NCBI RefSeq assembly: GCF_036345915.1
Contig: NZ_CP107785.1
Location: 2,914,001 to 2,978,000 of the forward strand
DNA: 64,000 bases
Source of the DNA: Nocardia sp. NBC_00565
Lineage (GTDB): Bacteria; Actinomycetota; Actinomycetes; Mycobacteriales; Mycobacteriaceae
Reading direction: 5' to 3'
A model generated the notes under the pieces. The model searched no databases. It had not been told where the DNA came from and saw only the letters and a list, made by a program, of their open reading frames with translations. Position 1 is the first letter of the stretch. Each line of letters starts with the position of its first letter. Below, piece after piece: positions 34,222-42,841 of this stretch. Position numbers and translations under genes: made by a program.

Positions 34222-34596
34222 ATGGCGTTCCAGCTCGAGCTGCAACCTGCCCCGCCCCTGCACCTGACGCCGGAATGCGTGGTGCACACCGGAACCGTGC
34301 GACTATTCGTGACCGGCATGCTCAGCCAGACTGCCGGAGCCCCCGCCGAACAGTTCGGCTTCTTCCTCCCCAACACCCGTCCCATCGAAGCGGGTGCACC
34401 CGAACCCCGGCTCTGGGCGGAAATGCACCTGATGACCGCCGCATCCGGCGACTTTCCGTTCGGCGTCGTCCACGCGCAAGTCGCATACGTTCCCGACCCA
34501 CGCGACGTCCTGCACCGCTGGCTGCACCTCACCGCCGCCGCCCACCCCGCCCACGAAGTACGCCTCGGCTACCGGGTCACCGTCCAGTCGCGATAG
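34222..34596 (+). CDS. hypothetical protein, 124 aa
   Basis: I do not recognise this protein. It is soluble, with no signal or membrane segment, rich in His, Pro and Ala, and contains 'GFFLPNTRPIEAG' and 'YVPDPRDVLHRWLHLTAAAHPAHEVRLGYRV'. The ATG lies 6 nt after TAGAGT (34210-34215), the leaderless pattern seen at other genes here, which supports it as real. The following 220 bp hold a minus-strand stretch of codon-like text ('LDPVERDGLPRVAWEVLPAEV') that may be a gene remnant. Confidence 0.55.
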   Translation: MAFQLELQPAPPLHLTPECVVHTGTVRLFVTGMLSQTAGAPAEQFGFFLPNTRPIEAGAPEPRLWAEMHLMTAASGDFPFGVVHAQVAYVPDPRDVLHRWLHLTAAAHPAHEVRLGYRVTVQSR

Positions 34597-34819
34597 CACC
34601 GCACATGGGCGCTCAAGCCGAATGGCTGCTCTTGGCAACGACGTACAGCATGCACCCAGATCCGGCTCGCTCCGACGCTGGGATCGTCGACTCCAGTGTG
34701 CAGCGGCGCCGATGACCTCGGCCGGCAGCACTTCCCACGCGACGCGGGGCAGGCCGTCGCGTTCGACCGGGTCTAGGCGGCGTGGAAACTGCCGATCGCG
34801 TCCTGCCCGTTGCTGGGGG

Positions 34820-37048
34820 CTACCGGGTCGGTGCGGGCTGATGATCGAGATCCGCCGACGTGGACGGAACCGCCGAGGGCGCCGGAGTCACCGTGACCCA
34901 GGTGTTGTTGACCGCGGCATTGCCGGAGAGGGTGTCGGTGAGTGCTGGGTCGTGCAGCAGATTCACATTCGCGCCGGGCAGGGCGGCGGCTACCTGCCAG
35001 CCGACACCGGGTTCACGGTGGCCCCAGCCGTGCGGGATGGCGATGGTGCCGGGGCGGATGTCGTCGCTGACCTCGAGGGTCACCACGATCGAGCCGGTGC
35101 GGGAGGTGACCGCGACCGGTGTGCCGTCGATGAGGGCGCGTGCGGTGGCGTCGCTGGGATGCATGAGGGCGGTACAGCGGTCGCGGCCTTTCACCATCGA
35201 CGGGACGTTGTGCAGCCAGGAGTTGTTGCTACGCAGGTGGCGGCGGCCGATGAGTTTGAGGTCGTAGCCCTCGGCGGGTGTGGTCACCGCCTTGCCGCGG
35301 CGTGCGTCGTCGAGCAATTCCCGTGCGGCCGTGACGAAATCGTCGGGCGCGAGGTGTACCTTGCGGTCCTTCGTCCCGATCAGCGCACGCAAGCGCGGTT
35401 GCAGCGGACCGAGATCGACACCCCCGGCCGCGGCACGCACCTTCGCGACGGTCAATCCTTTGCGCCCGCGCCGCAGCACACCGTAGGGACCGGTGGCCAC
35501 GCCGAGCGTCGCCAACCGCATCGGACTGAATTGCGCAAGCACGGCATTGAGCGCGCGAGTGGTGAACCGGCGCGCGGGCACCGGCACCAGCTCGGTGATG
35601 ATCCGCGCCATGATCTGCCAGTCCTCGAGTCCGTCGGCCGGTGGTTCGAAGACCCGCGCGTCGTAGCGCAGATTGTTCCGCACACTGAACAGCGGGAAAA
35701 GAATGTTCACATCCTCGCGCTCCAGCGGGGAGATCGGCGGCAGGATGATATCCGCGTGCCGTGTCGTCTCGGTGACGTACATGTCCACGGCCACATAGAA
35801 ATCCAACGACTCCAGCGCCGCGTCGAGTGTGCCGCGCTGTGGTGTCGACAGCACCGGATTCCCGGCGTAGGTGATCATCGCGCGAATCTGACCTGGCCCC
35901 GGGGTCAGAATTTCATCGGCCAGCACCGCGACCGGCAACTCCGAACGGAACGACTTGTGGACCCCGGACCGATCCGTCCACGCCCCGTGCCCCATCGGCA
36001 GGTACTTGATGAACCGCGCCGCATCGATCGGCGGTGTCGCGAACATCTGCCCGCCCGCCCGATCCAGATTGCCGGTCACCGCGTTGATGGTGTTGACCAG
36101 CCAATGCGTCAGCGTGCCCGTCACCTGCTGACATACCCCGATCCGGGCATACAACAACGCGGAATCCGCCGCCGCGTGCTCGCGCGCCAGCCGCCGAATC
36201 GTCTCCGCGTCGACACCGGCCAACGGCGCGACCACTTCCGGAGTGACCTCGGCGACCAGTGCCCGCAACTCGTCCCAGCCCGTGCACTGCGTCCGGATCT
36301 TGGGCTCGTCACACAGGTTTTCGCTGATCAGCACCTGCAACATGGCCAGTAGCAGATACACATCACCGCCGGGCGCGATGGCCACATGCTCGTCGGCCAG
36401 CCGCGCCGTCTCGGTGCGCCGCGGATCGATCACGACCACCTTGCCGCGCTTGCGTACCTCCCGAATGCGCTGCTTCGCATTGGGCATCGTGGTCACCGAC
36501 CCGTTCGACACCGCCGGATTGGCGCCCATGATCACCAGTCGATCGGTCCGATCGATATCGGCAACCGGCATCAACACATTCGACCCGAACATCCGCCATG
36601 CCACGAACTCCTGCGGAAGCTGATCGATCGACGACGCCGAGAAGAAGTTGCGCGTCAACAACACCGCACGCAACAGCCCGCCGTAGATCACCGAAGAGCT
36701 GTGCGCCGCCGGATTACCCAGGTACATCCCGATCGCGCTGGGCCCGTGCTCGCCGCGCACCTGCCGCAGCCGCTTCCCGATCTCGCCGAACGCCTCGTCC
36801 CACCCGATCGGCTCGAACCGGTCACCGACGCGCCGCACCGGCGTGCGCAACCGATCCGGATCATGGTGCAGCCCACCCATCGCCGTCGCCTTCGGGCAGA
36901 TATATCCCTGCGACAGCACATCATCCGGATTGCCCTCGATCCGCGTGACCTGATCCCCGTCGACGGTCACCAGAATCCCGCAGTGCGCCTCACACAATGT
37001 GCATTGCCGAGCGATGGTGGTAGCACGCCCACCCGACGCTGTGCTCAT
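34820..37048 (-). CDS. molybdopterin-dependent oxidoreductase, 742 aa
   Basis: A second DMSO-reductase-family enzyme, the same length as the one at 31555. The cluster ligands are in 'CTLCEAHCGIL' and 'GYICPKATAMGG'. It has 'IGMYLGNPAAHSS', 'VVIDPRRTETARLADEHVAIAPGGDVYLL', 'GGQMFATPP', 'MITYAGNPVLSTP' and 'HGWGHREPGVGW' near the end. No Tat signal. GGAGGA lies 6-7 nt before the ATG. It follows choD on the same strand at 142 nt, so it may be co-transcribed with BVMO and choD. Substrate unknown. Confidence 0.9.
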   Translation of the reverse strand: MSTASGGRATTIARQCTLCEAHCGILVTVDGDQVTRIEGNPDDVLSQGYICPKATAMGGLHHDPDRLRTPVRRVGDRFEPIGWDEAFGEIGKRLRQVRGEHGPSAIGMYLGNPAAHSSSVIYGGLLRAVLLTRNFFSASSIDQLPQEFVAWRMFGSNVLMPVADIDRTDRLVIMGANPAVSNGSVTTMPNAKQRIREVRKRGKVVVIDPRRTETARLADEHVAIAPGGDVYLLLAMLQVLISENLCDEPKIRTQCTGWDELRALVAEVTPEVVAPLAGVDAETIRRLAREHAAADSALLYARIGVCQQVTGTLTHWLVNTINAVTGNLDRAGGQMFATPPIDAARFIKYLPMGHGAWTDRSGVHKSFRSELPVAVLADEILTPGPGQIRAMITYAGNPVLSTPQRGTLDAALESLDFYVAVDMYVTETTRHADIILPPISPLEREDVNILFPLFSVRNNLRYDARVFEPPADGLEDWQIMARIITELVPVPARRFTTRALNAVLAQFSPMRLATLGVATGPYGVLRRGRKGLTVAKVRAAAGGVDLGPLQPRLRALIGTKDRKVHLAPDDFVTAARELLDDARRGKAVTTPAEGYDLKLIGRRHLRSNNSWLHNVPSMVKGRDRCTALMHPSDATARALIDGTPVAVTSRTGSIVVTLEVSDDIRPGTIAIPHGWGHREPGVGWQVAAALPGANVNLLHDPALTDTLSGNAAVNNTWVTVTPAPSAVPSTSADLDHQPAPTR

Positions 37049-37190
37049 GGGTGTTCCTCCACAACATTGAGAGAGTTACCGTCTCAGCGTAGCGGGATCA
37101 TGTCGGCGGGTACACGTTTCGCAACGGGCGCCCAACCTCTGCGAGGGAGTCACTGGGTATGCGCAACGGGCCACGACTGCCGAGACCGCG

Positions 37191-38885
37191 TCACACCGGT
37201 GTGATCGGCAACCGTAGCGCGGCGGGCGCGGCGGCCGGAACAATCGGGTTCTTCGGCGCGACAGCATCGATGCGCCGATACGGCGCGCCCAGCGGCGGCC
37301 GCTGGTCTTGTTCACCCTTGTTCGGCCACAACGACATCGCGCGCTCGGCCTGGGCGGTAATGGTCAACGACGGGTTCACGCCGAGATTCGCCGAGATCGC
37401 CGAACCGTCCACGATGTGCAGGCCCTCGTAGCCATAGAGCCGCTGATACGGATCGACGACGCCGGTGTCGGGGGAGTCGCCGATCGCGCAGCCACCGATG
37501 AAATGCCCGGTGATCGGGATGTTCACCATCTCGGTCCAGGACCCCTGCGGAATACCGTTGATCTTCTCGGCGACCCGCCGGGCGACCTCGTTGCCCTCCG
37601 GAATCCACGCCGGCGGCGCTTGCCCCGCACCGGGTTTGGTGGACATCCGCCGGCCGAACACCCCGCGCTTGTTGTAGGTGATGATCGAGTTGTCCAGATT
37701 CTGCATGACCAGCAGCCCGATCATCCGCTCGGACCAGTGCGCCGGATTGTGCATCCGCACCAGATCCCGCCGATGCCGCACCAACTCACGCGCACCGAGC
37801 ATCCAGCGCCGCTTACCCTCCTGTCCATCGACGAGCACCGTCGTCAGCAGACCCATGAAATTACTGTTCTTGCCGTAGCGCACCGGCTCGACATGGGTGT
37901 GTGCGTTCGGGTGGATCGACGAGGTGATCGCGACCCCCTTCGTGAAATCCGAATCCTGGTCCCGCGATCGGGCTGCCAGCACCGCCTCCGAATTCGTCCG
38001 CGCCAGATGCCCCAGCCGCGGCGAAATCTTCGGCAGCACACCACGATCCCGCAGATTGTGCAGCAACTGTTGAGTGCCGAGAGCCGCAGCCGAGAACACC
38101 ACCTGCTCGGCGGTGAACCTCTGGCGTGCCTTGCGCAGCCAACGCCCGGTGCGCACGGTATCGACCGCATATCCGCCGCCGGTCAGTGGCCGCACCGTCA
38201 CGGCGGTGGTCAGCGGATGCACCGTGGCTCCCGCTTTTTCCGCCAGATACAAGTAATTCTTCACCAGTGTGTTCTTCGCCCCGTGCCGACACCCGGTCAT
38301 ACATTCGCCACAGTGGGTGCACGACCGTCGCCGCGGTCCGACACCACCGAAGAACGGATCCGCGACCTCGGCGCCGGGCCGAGTCTCCTTGTCCGCGAAC
38401 AACACTCCGACCGGCGTGCGACGGTAGGTGTCGCCGATACCCATATCATCGGCGACCTCGCGCAACACCCGATCCGATGGCGTCGTCGCAGGATTCGTCG
38501 TGACACCCAGCATCCGCATCGCCTGGTCGTAGTGCGGCGCGAGCTCGGACTTCCAATCGGTGATGTGCGCCCACTGCTTATCGCCATAGAAGGTATCCGG
38601 CGCCTCGTACAACGTATTCGCGTACACCAGCGAACCACCGCCGACACCGGAACCGCTCATGACGAAGGTGTCGTTCAGCAACGTCATCCGCTGAATACCG
38701 AAGCAACCCAACTTCGGCGCCCACAGATACTCCTTCAGATGCCAGGAGTTCTCGGCGAACTCGTCATCGGCGAAACGGCGGCCGGTCTCCAGCACACCGA
38801 CCCGGTAACCCTTCTCGGTCAACCGCAGCGCGGTGACACTGCCGCCGAAGCCCGAACCGATCACCAGCACGTCATAGTGCGTCAT
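37191..38885 (-). CDS. choD: ChoD-type GMC oxidoreductase (putative cholesterol oxidase), 564 aa
   Basis: An FAD enzyme of the GMC family. The ADP-binding loop is 'VIGSGFGGSVTALRLTEKGYRVGVLE', with 'MSGSGVGGGSLVYANTLY' next. A Cys-rich block 'CTHCGECMTGCRHGAKNTLVKNYL' is shared with M. tuberculosis ChoD (Rv3409c), as is the ending 'SLWPNKGEQDQRPPLGAPYRR'. The match runs the full length. The natural substrate of ChoD is debated: 3-beta-hydroxysteroid oxidation is proposed. It begins 3 nt after the BVMO stop. Confidence 0.9.
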   Translation of the reverse strand: MTHYDVLVIGSGFGGSVTALRLTEKGYRVGVLETGRRFADDEFAENSWHLKEYLWAPKLGCFGIQRMTLLNDTFVMSGSGVGGGSLVYANTLYEAPDTFYGDKQWAHITDWKSELAPHYDQAMRMLGVTTNPATTPSDRVLREVADDMGIGDTYRRTPVGVLFADKETRPGAEVADPFFGGVGPRRRSCTHCGECMTGCRHGAKNTLVKNYLYLAEKAGATVHPLTTAVTVRPLTGGGYAVDTVRTGRWLRKARQRFTAEQVVFSAAALGTQQLLHNLRDRGVLPKISPRLGHLARTNSEAVLAARSRDQDSDFTKGVAITSSIHPNAHTHVEPVRYGKNSNFMGLLTTVLVDGQEGKRRWMLGARELVRHRRDLVRMHNPAHWSERMIGLLVMQNLDNSIITYNKRGVFGRRMSTKPGAGQAPPAWIPEGNEVARRVAEKINGIPQGSWTEMVNIPITGHFIGGCAIGDSPDTGVVDPYQRLYGYEGLHIVDGSAISANLGVNPSLTITAQAERAMSLWPNKGEQDQRPPLGAPYRRIDAVAPKNPIVPAAAPAALRLPITPV

Positions 38886-38888
38886 GCA

Positions 38889-40364
38889 TTACCTTCCGGT
38901 GCGAACCAGGTCGTAGTCACGGGCATCGAAATGTGTGCGCTTGTCGTACTCACTCATCCGCCCCGGCCAGTTCGTCGACACTCGACCGCTGGCCTCCCGA
39001 TACCAGCTGGTGCACTTCGTCCACACCGTATGTTCGAGCCGCCCCTGGATTTCCTCGTCGAAGCGCGCCTCCACCTCCGGCTTCACCGCGAGATAACCGT
39101 CGCTGCCACACAGATGCTCGATGGCCTGACGCAGATAGCGGGCCTGGCGCTCGTGCATGTAGATGATCGAACCCGCACCGAGATTGGTATTCGGCCCGTA
39201 CATGATGAACATGTTGGGGAAGTACGGCACGGTCAAGCCCTGGTACGCGCGCGCACCGTCGGACCACACCTCGCGCAGCTCCTTACCGCCGATTCCACGA
39301 ATCGCCATCGGCGCCAAGAACTCCGTGGCCTTGAAGCCGGTGCAGTAGACGATCACATCGACCTCGTACAGCGCGCCGTCCTCGGTACGCACCCCGGTCG
39401 GCGTGATCTCGGCGATGCGCGAGGTCTCCACCTGCACATTCGGTTGCGAGACCGCCGGATAGTAGTTGCTGGCCATCAGGCCGCGCTTACACCCCGCCGC
39501 GTAGTCCGGCGTCATCTTCGCCAGCAACTCGGGATCGGAGATCTGCGCCGCACGATGCCGGTTCGCCCACCCGGAGAGGATGTCGGCAATGCGCCCATTG
39601 CCCTCCAACCCGGAGGTCACCAACTCGTAGAACGAATACCAGCCGAACCGCTCCGCGCGCTGGATCAGCGGGAACTTCGTCGCGAGGGACAGTTTGTCCA
39701 GCGCGTTGAGTTTCGGTGGGGCGTAATAGCTCTCGATCTTCGGGATGATCCACGGCGCTGACCGCTGAAAGACCGTCAACTGCCCGACCTTCGGCTGAAT
39801 CGCCGGAATGATCTGGATGGCGCTCGCGCCGGTACCGATGATCGCGACGCGCTTGCCGGTCAGCTCGACATCGTGATCCCACCGCGCTGAATGGAAGCCA
39901 GCCCCGGTGAACGAATCCATGCCCGCGATGCTGGGCCACACCGGACGCGACAGCTGACCGACGGCGGGTACGAACACCTCCGCTTCGAGGACCTCATCGG
40001 TGGTCGTGCGCACCTGCCACACCCCACGGTCGGCATCGAAATCCGCCGCGGCGACCTCCACACCGAACCGCATGTGCTTGTCCAGGTCGTGGCGCCGCGC
40101 GATATCACGCATGTATCCGAGGATGTCGGGTTGCTCGGCGAATCGCTTGGGCCAGTGCGCGTTCGGGGCGAAGGAGAACGAATACAGATCCGACGGCGCG
40201 TCACAGGCGGCGCCCGGATAGGTGTTGTCCCGCCAGACGCCGCCGAGCCCGTCGGCCTTGTCGATGATCGTGAACTCGTCGTAACCGCGACGCTTCAGCT
40301 CGAGCGCGGCCGCGAGACCGCCGAAGCCGGCGCCGACGATGAGCACAGACGGAGTGCGAGTCAT
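38889..40364 (-). CDS. Baeyer-Villiger-type flavin monooxygenase, 491 aa
   Basis: Two Rossmann motifs, 'IVGAGFGGLAAALEL' near residue 9 and 'IIGTGASAIQIIPAI' near 177, flank the type I BVMO fingerprint FxGxxxHxxxW, here 'FTGAGFHSARWD'. It inserts oxygen next to a ketone using NADPH and O2. Placed directly upstream of choD, it may act on the keto product (inference). The ATG at 40364 lies 7 nt after TACAGT, so the operon is probably leaderless. Confidence 0.88.
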   Translation of the reverse strand: MTRTPSVLIVGAGFGGLAAALELKRRGYDEFTIIDKADGLGGVWRDNTYPGAACDAPSDLYSFSFAPNAHWPKRFAEQPDILGYMRDIARRHDLDKHMRFGVEVAAADFDADRGVWQVRTTTDEVLEAEVFVPAVGQLSRPVWPSIAGMDSFTGAGFHSARWDHDVELTGKRVAIIGTGASAIQIIPAIQPKVGQLTVFQRSAPWIIPKIESYYAPPKLNALDKLSLATKFPLIQRAERFGWYSFYELVTSGLEGNGRIADILSGWANRHRAAQISDPELLAKMTPDYAAGCKRGLMASNYYPAVSQPNVQVETSRIAEITPTGVRTEDGALYEVDVIVYCTGFKATEFLAPMAIRGIGGKELREVWSDGARAYQGLTVPYFPNMFIMYGPNTNLGAGSIIYMHERQARYLRQAIEHLCGSDGYLAVKPEVEARFDEEIQGRLEHTVWTKCTSWYREASGRVSTNWPGRMSEYDKRTHFDARDYDLVRTGR

Positions 40365-40466
40365 GTCGACAACTGTAGGAACGGCGACCCGGTTGCCGAG
40401 AGAGCGCCGCGGCCACAAAATCAACATTTTCGGCCATCCGAGCGCGGACCGACCCCGCCACAAACT

Positions 40467-40477
40467 GTCACTGTGAC
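40467..40477. promoter_or_regulatory. GTCAC-T-GTGAC dyad upstream of the BVMO-choD operon
   Basis: A perfect 5-bp-arm dyad about 100 bp before the BVMO start. On the minus strand it reads CGTCACAGTGAC followed by a TTTG word, close to the core of the 55-bp palindrome at 45473-45527. A shared regulator is possible. Confidence 0.35.
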
Positions 40478-40578
40478 GATTTACGGCGAGGTAGCCGGAG
40501 GGTGAGGGGAGTGGGTTTCGCGGTATCCGCTTGCCATTCAAGGCAATTCGAGTGCGTCACCAAGGCGCCGCCGCGAAC

Positions 40579-41211
40579 TCACGGCGCCACGGGGACCGCG
40601 TCGGGTTCAATCTTTCGATCTGCCTGAAATCCCGGAAGATACCGATTCGCAAATGGAATCAGCAACTGGATCAATGGCCCGATCCCGAACGCGTACACCA
40701 CCGTTCCGACACCGACACTGCCACCCAACAGCCATCCGGTCGTCAACACCGACACCTCGATCCCGGTCCGCACCAACCGCACCGACCACCCGGTCCGCCG
40801 AACCAGTCCAGTCATCAGTCCATCCCGCGGCCCCGGCCCCATACCCGCACCGATGTACAGCACCGTGGCCACCGCATTCAACACCACTGCGGCTCCCATG
40901 GCGCCGATACGGATCGGCAGCGAATCCCATGCCGGCAACATCCACAACCCGACATCGACCGACACCCCGATCACCACGACATTGCTCACCGTCCCCAGAC
41001 CGGGCCACTGCCGCAACGGAATCCACGCCAACAGCACCGCGACGCCGGTCACCGCCGTCACCGCACCGAAACTGATCGGCACCTGCCCAGCCACTCCTTG
41101 ATGAAACACATCCCATGGATCCAACCCGAGCCCCGCCCGAATCATCACCGCCATCGAAAACCCGTACAACCACAACCCGACATAGAGCGCCACCAACCGC
41201 CGAACCAACAT
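40579..41211 (-). CDS. YczE/YyaS/YitT-type membrane protein, 210 aa
   Basis: An integral membrane protein of about five or six helices. The family pattern is seen in 'MIRAGLGLDPWDVFHQGVA', 'YIGAGMGPGPRDGLMTGLVRRTG', and 'GWLLGGSVGVGTVVYAFGIGPLIQ'. Function unknown. The ATG at 41211 is preferred to an upstream TTG at 41253, which adds a non-hydrophobic stretch. A UMP-kinase-like or BCR-type regulator is often near relatives. None is seen here. Confidence 0.82.
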   Translation of the reverse strand: MLVRRLVALYVGLWLYGFSMAVMIRAGLGLDPWDVFHQGVAGQVPISFGAVTAVTGVAVLLAWIPLRQWPGLGTVSNVVVIGVSVDVGLWMLPAWDSLPIRIGAMGAAVVLNAVATVLYIGAGMGPGPRDGLMTGLVRRTGWSVRLVRTGIEVSVLTTGWLLGGSVGVGTVVYAFGIGPLIQLLIPFANRYLPGFQADRKIEPDAVPVAP

Positions 41212-41559
41212 CAACCCAGCATGGCGACAACTGGCCCCTCGAAACAGAGCCAATCCCCAACCACTGGCCCCATAACAGGCCCAGACCTGAGAACCGATCC
41301 AGACCTAACCGATTGAGGGTATTTCGGCGCCTTCGGTTCGGGCTGGGCACTGCGACGATATCGGATATCACCGATTCGGGTTACTATTAACCCCGAGGTA
41401 CTTTATTTCGAACTATTCCACCGCGCCGCTTCCCGAAGTGACTATATGCACTTGTCTCGGTCGCGACACCAGCGGAAAATCTGTACCGACAGTCGCCGCA
41501 TTTTACGGAGGGAGTCATCACTTATCGGCCGTCACACCCAATAAGCAAGGAATATTACA

Positions 41560-41754
41560 ATGGCTACCAAGTTTGCCGCGGCGCTCGCCGCAATCCTCAT
41601 CTCCCTGTCAGTCTGTACATTTGCCGCTCCATCGGCGTCTGCCGCTGCGCCATCGCCGTCGCCCGCTGCGGCACCTGCGCCCACTCCTGCGGGTTCGGTG
41701 GCAATCTGCCTCAGCGTCCCGCTCGGGTTCATAGTCCTCAGCTTCTGCATCTGA
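41560..41754 (+). CDS. small secreted peptide, 64 aa
   Basis: A clear Sec signal: 'ATKFAAALAAILISLSVCTFAAPSASA' with cleavage near residue 27. The mature 37 residues are Pro/Ala/Ser-rich, then a strongly hydrophobic end ('ICLSVPLGFIVLSFCI') with two Cys. AAGGA lies 8 nt before the ATG. The upstream 150 bp is unusually AT-rich for the window. I cannot name a family. Hydrophobic small secreted peptides with paired Cys include bacteriocins and envelope peptides. Confidence 0.6.
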   Translation: MATKFAAALAAILISLSVCTFAAPSASAAAPSPSPAAAPAPTPAGSVAICLSVPLGFIVLSFCI

Positions 41755-42046
41755 GATCGCCGCGCCCGGGGGAGTCCCTCGCGCCACCAGCGGTGCTCAT
41801 CGCGCGCGAGAGCCATCGCGGACGCGGATGATCGGGAAAGAGAACAGGCGTCTCGGGCTCGCCGGGCCGTTGAATGAATTCGGCCTCGTTCGCCACCCAG
41901 CGTCTGGGCTGCCTCCTCTCGGTCAACCATGTGTCATGGACAAAGAATTCTCCAGCCATTATCCGCGTTTCATAGGGGAATTCGATCGTTGCCGGTCATG
42001 CAATTAGTTTCGAAATCAATTATTCGCAAACGATGCGAGCGGGTTC
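41755..42046. other. 292-bp spacer with an AT-rich dyad
   Basis: No supported gene. A 73-codon minus-strand frame is open but has no ribosome site or recognisable product. At 42002-42021 is the dyad AATT-N2-TTTCGAAA-N2-AATT (16 of 20 bases symmetric), a possible operator 25 bp before the SulP remnant. Confidence 0.4.
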
Positions 42047-42455
42047 ATGATTTCAAGGGTGTGCAGAGGTCGGCGCGCGTTGACGGAATTACTGCCGCCC
42101 GCAGGTCAGCCGCACGACTACTCCGCACATTCGCTGCGGGAAGATCTGGTGGCCGCGGCGACCCTTGTACCGCAGGGGCTGGCATATGGCGCCGTTGCCG
42201 GACTGCAACCGGTTACGGGCCTGTACACCGCGGTCGGTGCGGCGGCTCTGTTCAGTCTCGTGACCTCCACCCGGCACATCGCCGTTGGCCCCTCCGCCAC
42301 ATTGGCGGTCCTGACGTTCAAGGCGGTGCGTGGTCCGGCCGGGGGCGATCCGGGCCGTGCCGCGATGCTGGCAGCGCTGTTGTCGATCATGGCGGGAGCG
42401 CTCTACCTCGTCGCGGCGCTGGTGCGGTTACAGGGCCTCGCGGACTTCTTCAGTT
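42047..42455 (+). pseudogene. SulP family anion transporter, 5' fragment
   Basis: The translation is a SulP N-terminus: 'DLVAAATLVPQGLAYGAVAGLQPVTGLYTAVGAAALFSLVTSTRHIAVGPSAT' with the conserved P-Q-x-x-A-Y motif, continuing to 'RLQGLADFFS'. SulP proteins have about 500-560 residues. Only about 135 remain before homology stops near 42455, where the sequence changes to an FGE gene read on the other strand. The STAS domain and most helices are lost. The frame stays open to 42604 only by chance. Confidence 0.8.
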
Positions 42456-42797
42456 CGCCCCTGGGGCAGGGCACCACCAGCGCCGCCAATCGTCCAACGG
42501 CACCGGTTGCCTGGTGGGCCGGAACACCAGCCCACCAGGTACCAGGTTCTCCGGCTCCGCGCCCGGTTAATCCTCGGCCGCGAGCAGACGTTCGGCGAGC
42601 GTGACGTATCCGATCTGCTTCACGAAGCGCCGGAACGCCGCGTTGGTCACCGGGTGCGGGTCGATCCAGAACGAAACGACCCGCACCCGATGCACCGGCC
42701 GTTCTTCCGGGAAGAACGCCTCCGATCCGATCGCGAAATCGCCGCCGGATATCCGGACCATGCCACGCCGCACATCGGCGCGGATCGCGGTAGCCAT
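42453..42797 (-). pseudogene. formylglycine-generating enzyme (sulfatase activator), 5' fragment with internal stop
   Basis: Starts at 42797. 'GMVRISGGDFAIGSEAFFPEERPVHRVRV' and 'HPVTNAAFRRFVKQIGYVTLAER' are the FGE/SUMF1 N-terminus. An in-frame TAA at 42567-42569 replaces an aromatic codon. The same frame then continues as FGE: 'PGAEPENLVPGGLVF', then 'VPLDDWRRWW' and 'PGAN'. Homology ends near 42453, so about 190 residues including the catalytic Cys region are missing. It lies directly downstream of the sulfatase it would activate. Both the nonsense codon and the truncation make it non-functional. Confidence 0.82.
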
Positions 42798-42841
42798 GGA
42801 CGGTCGCCTCAATCGCGCATGGACGGTCGCCTCAATCGCGC
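42796..42841. repeat. perfect 23-bp tandem duplication
   Basis: Two identical copies, 42796-42818 and 42819-42841, span the sulfatase stop codon (second copy) and the FGE ribosome-binding and start region. A recent slippage or short duplication event. Confidence 0.9.

Noticed and set aside
37191..37204. 14-bp palindrome TCACACCGGTGTGA as an operator
   Set aside because: It is the last codons and stop of choD and is explained by coding sequence.
37308..39761. 817-codon plus-strand ORF
   Set aside because: Antisense of choD and the BVMO. Its translation is His/Arg/Pro-rich with no domain, while the minus strand encodes recognisable enzymes.
41738..41959. Minus-strand 73-codon ORF after the secreted peptide
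   Set aside because: No good ribosome site and low-complexity Arg/Pro text. Left as spacer.
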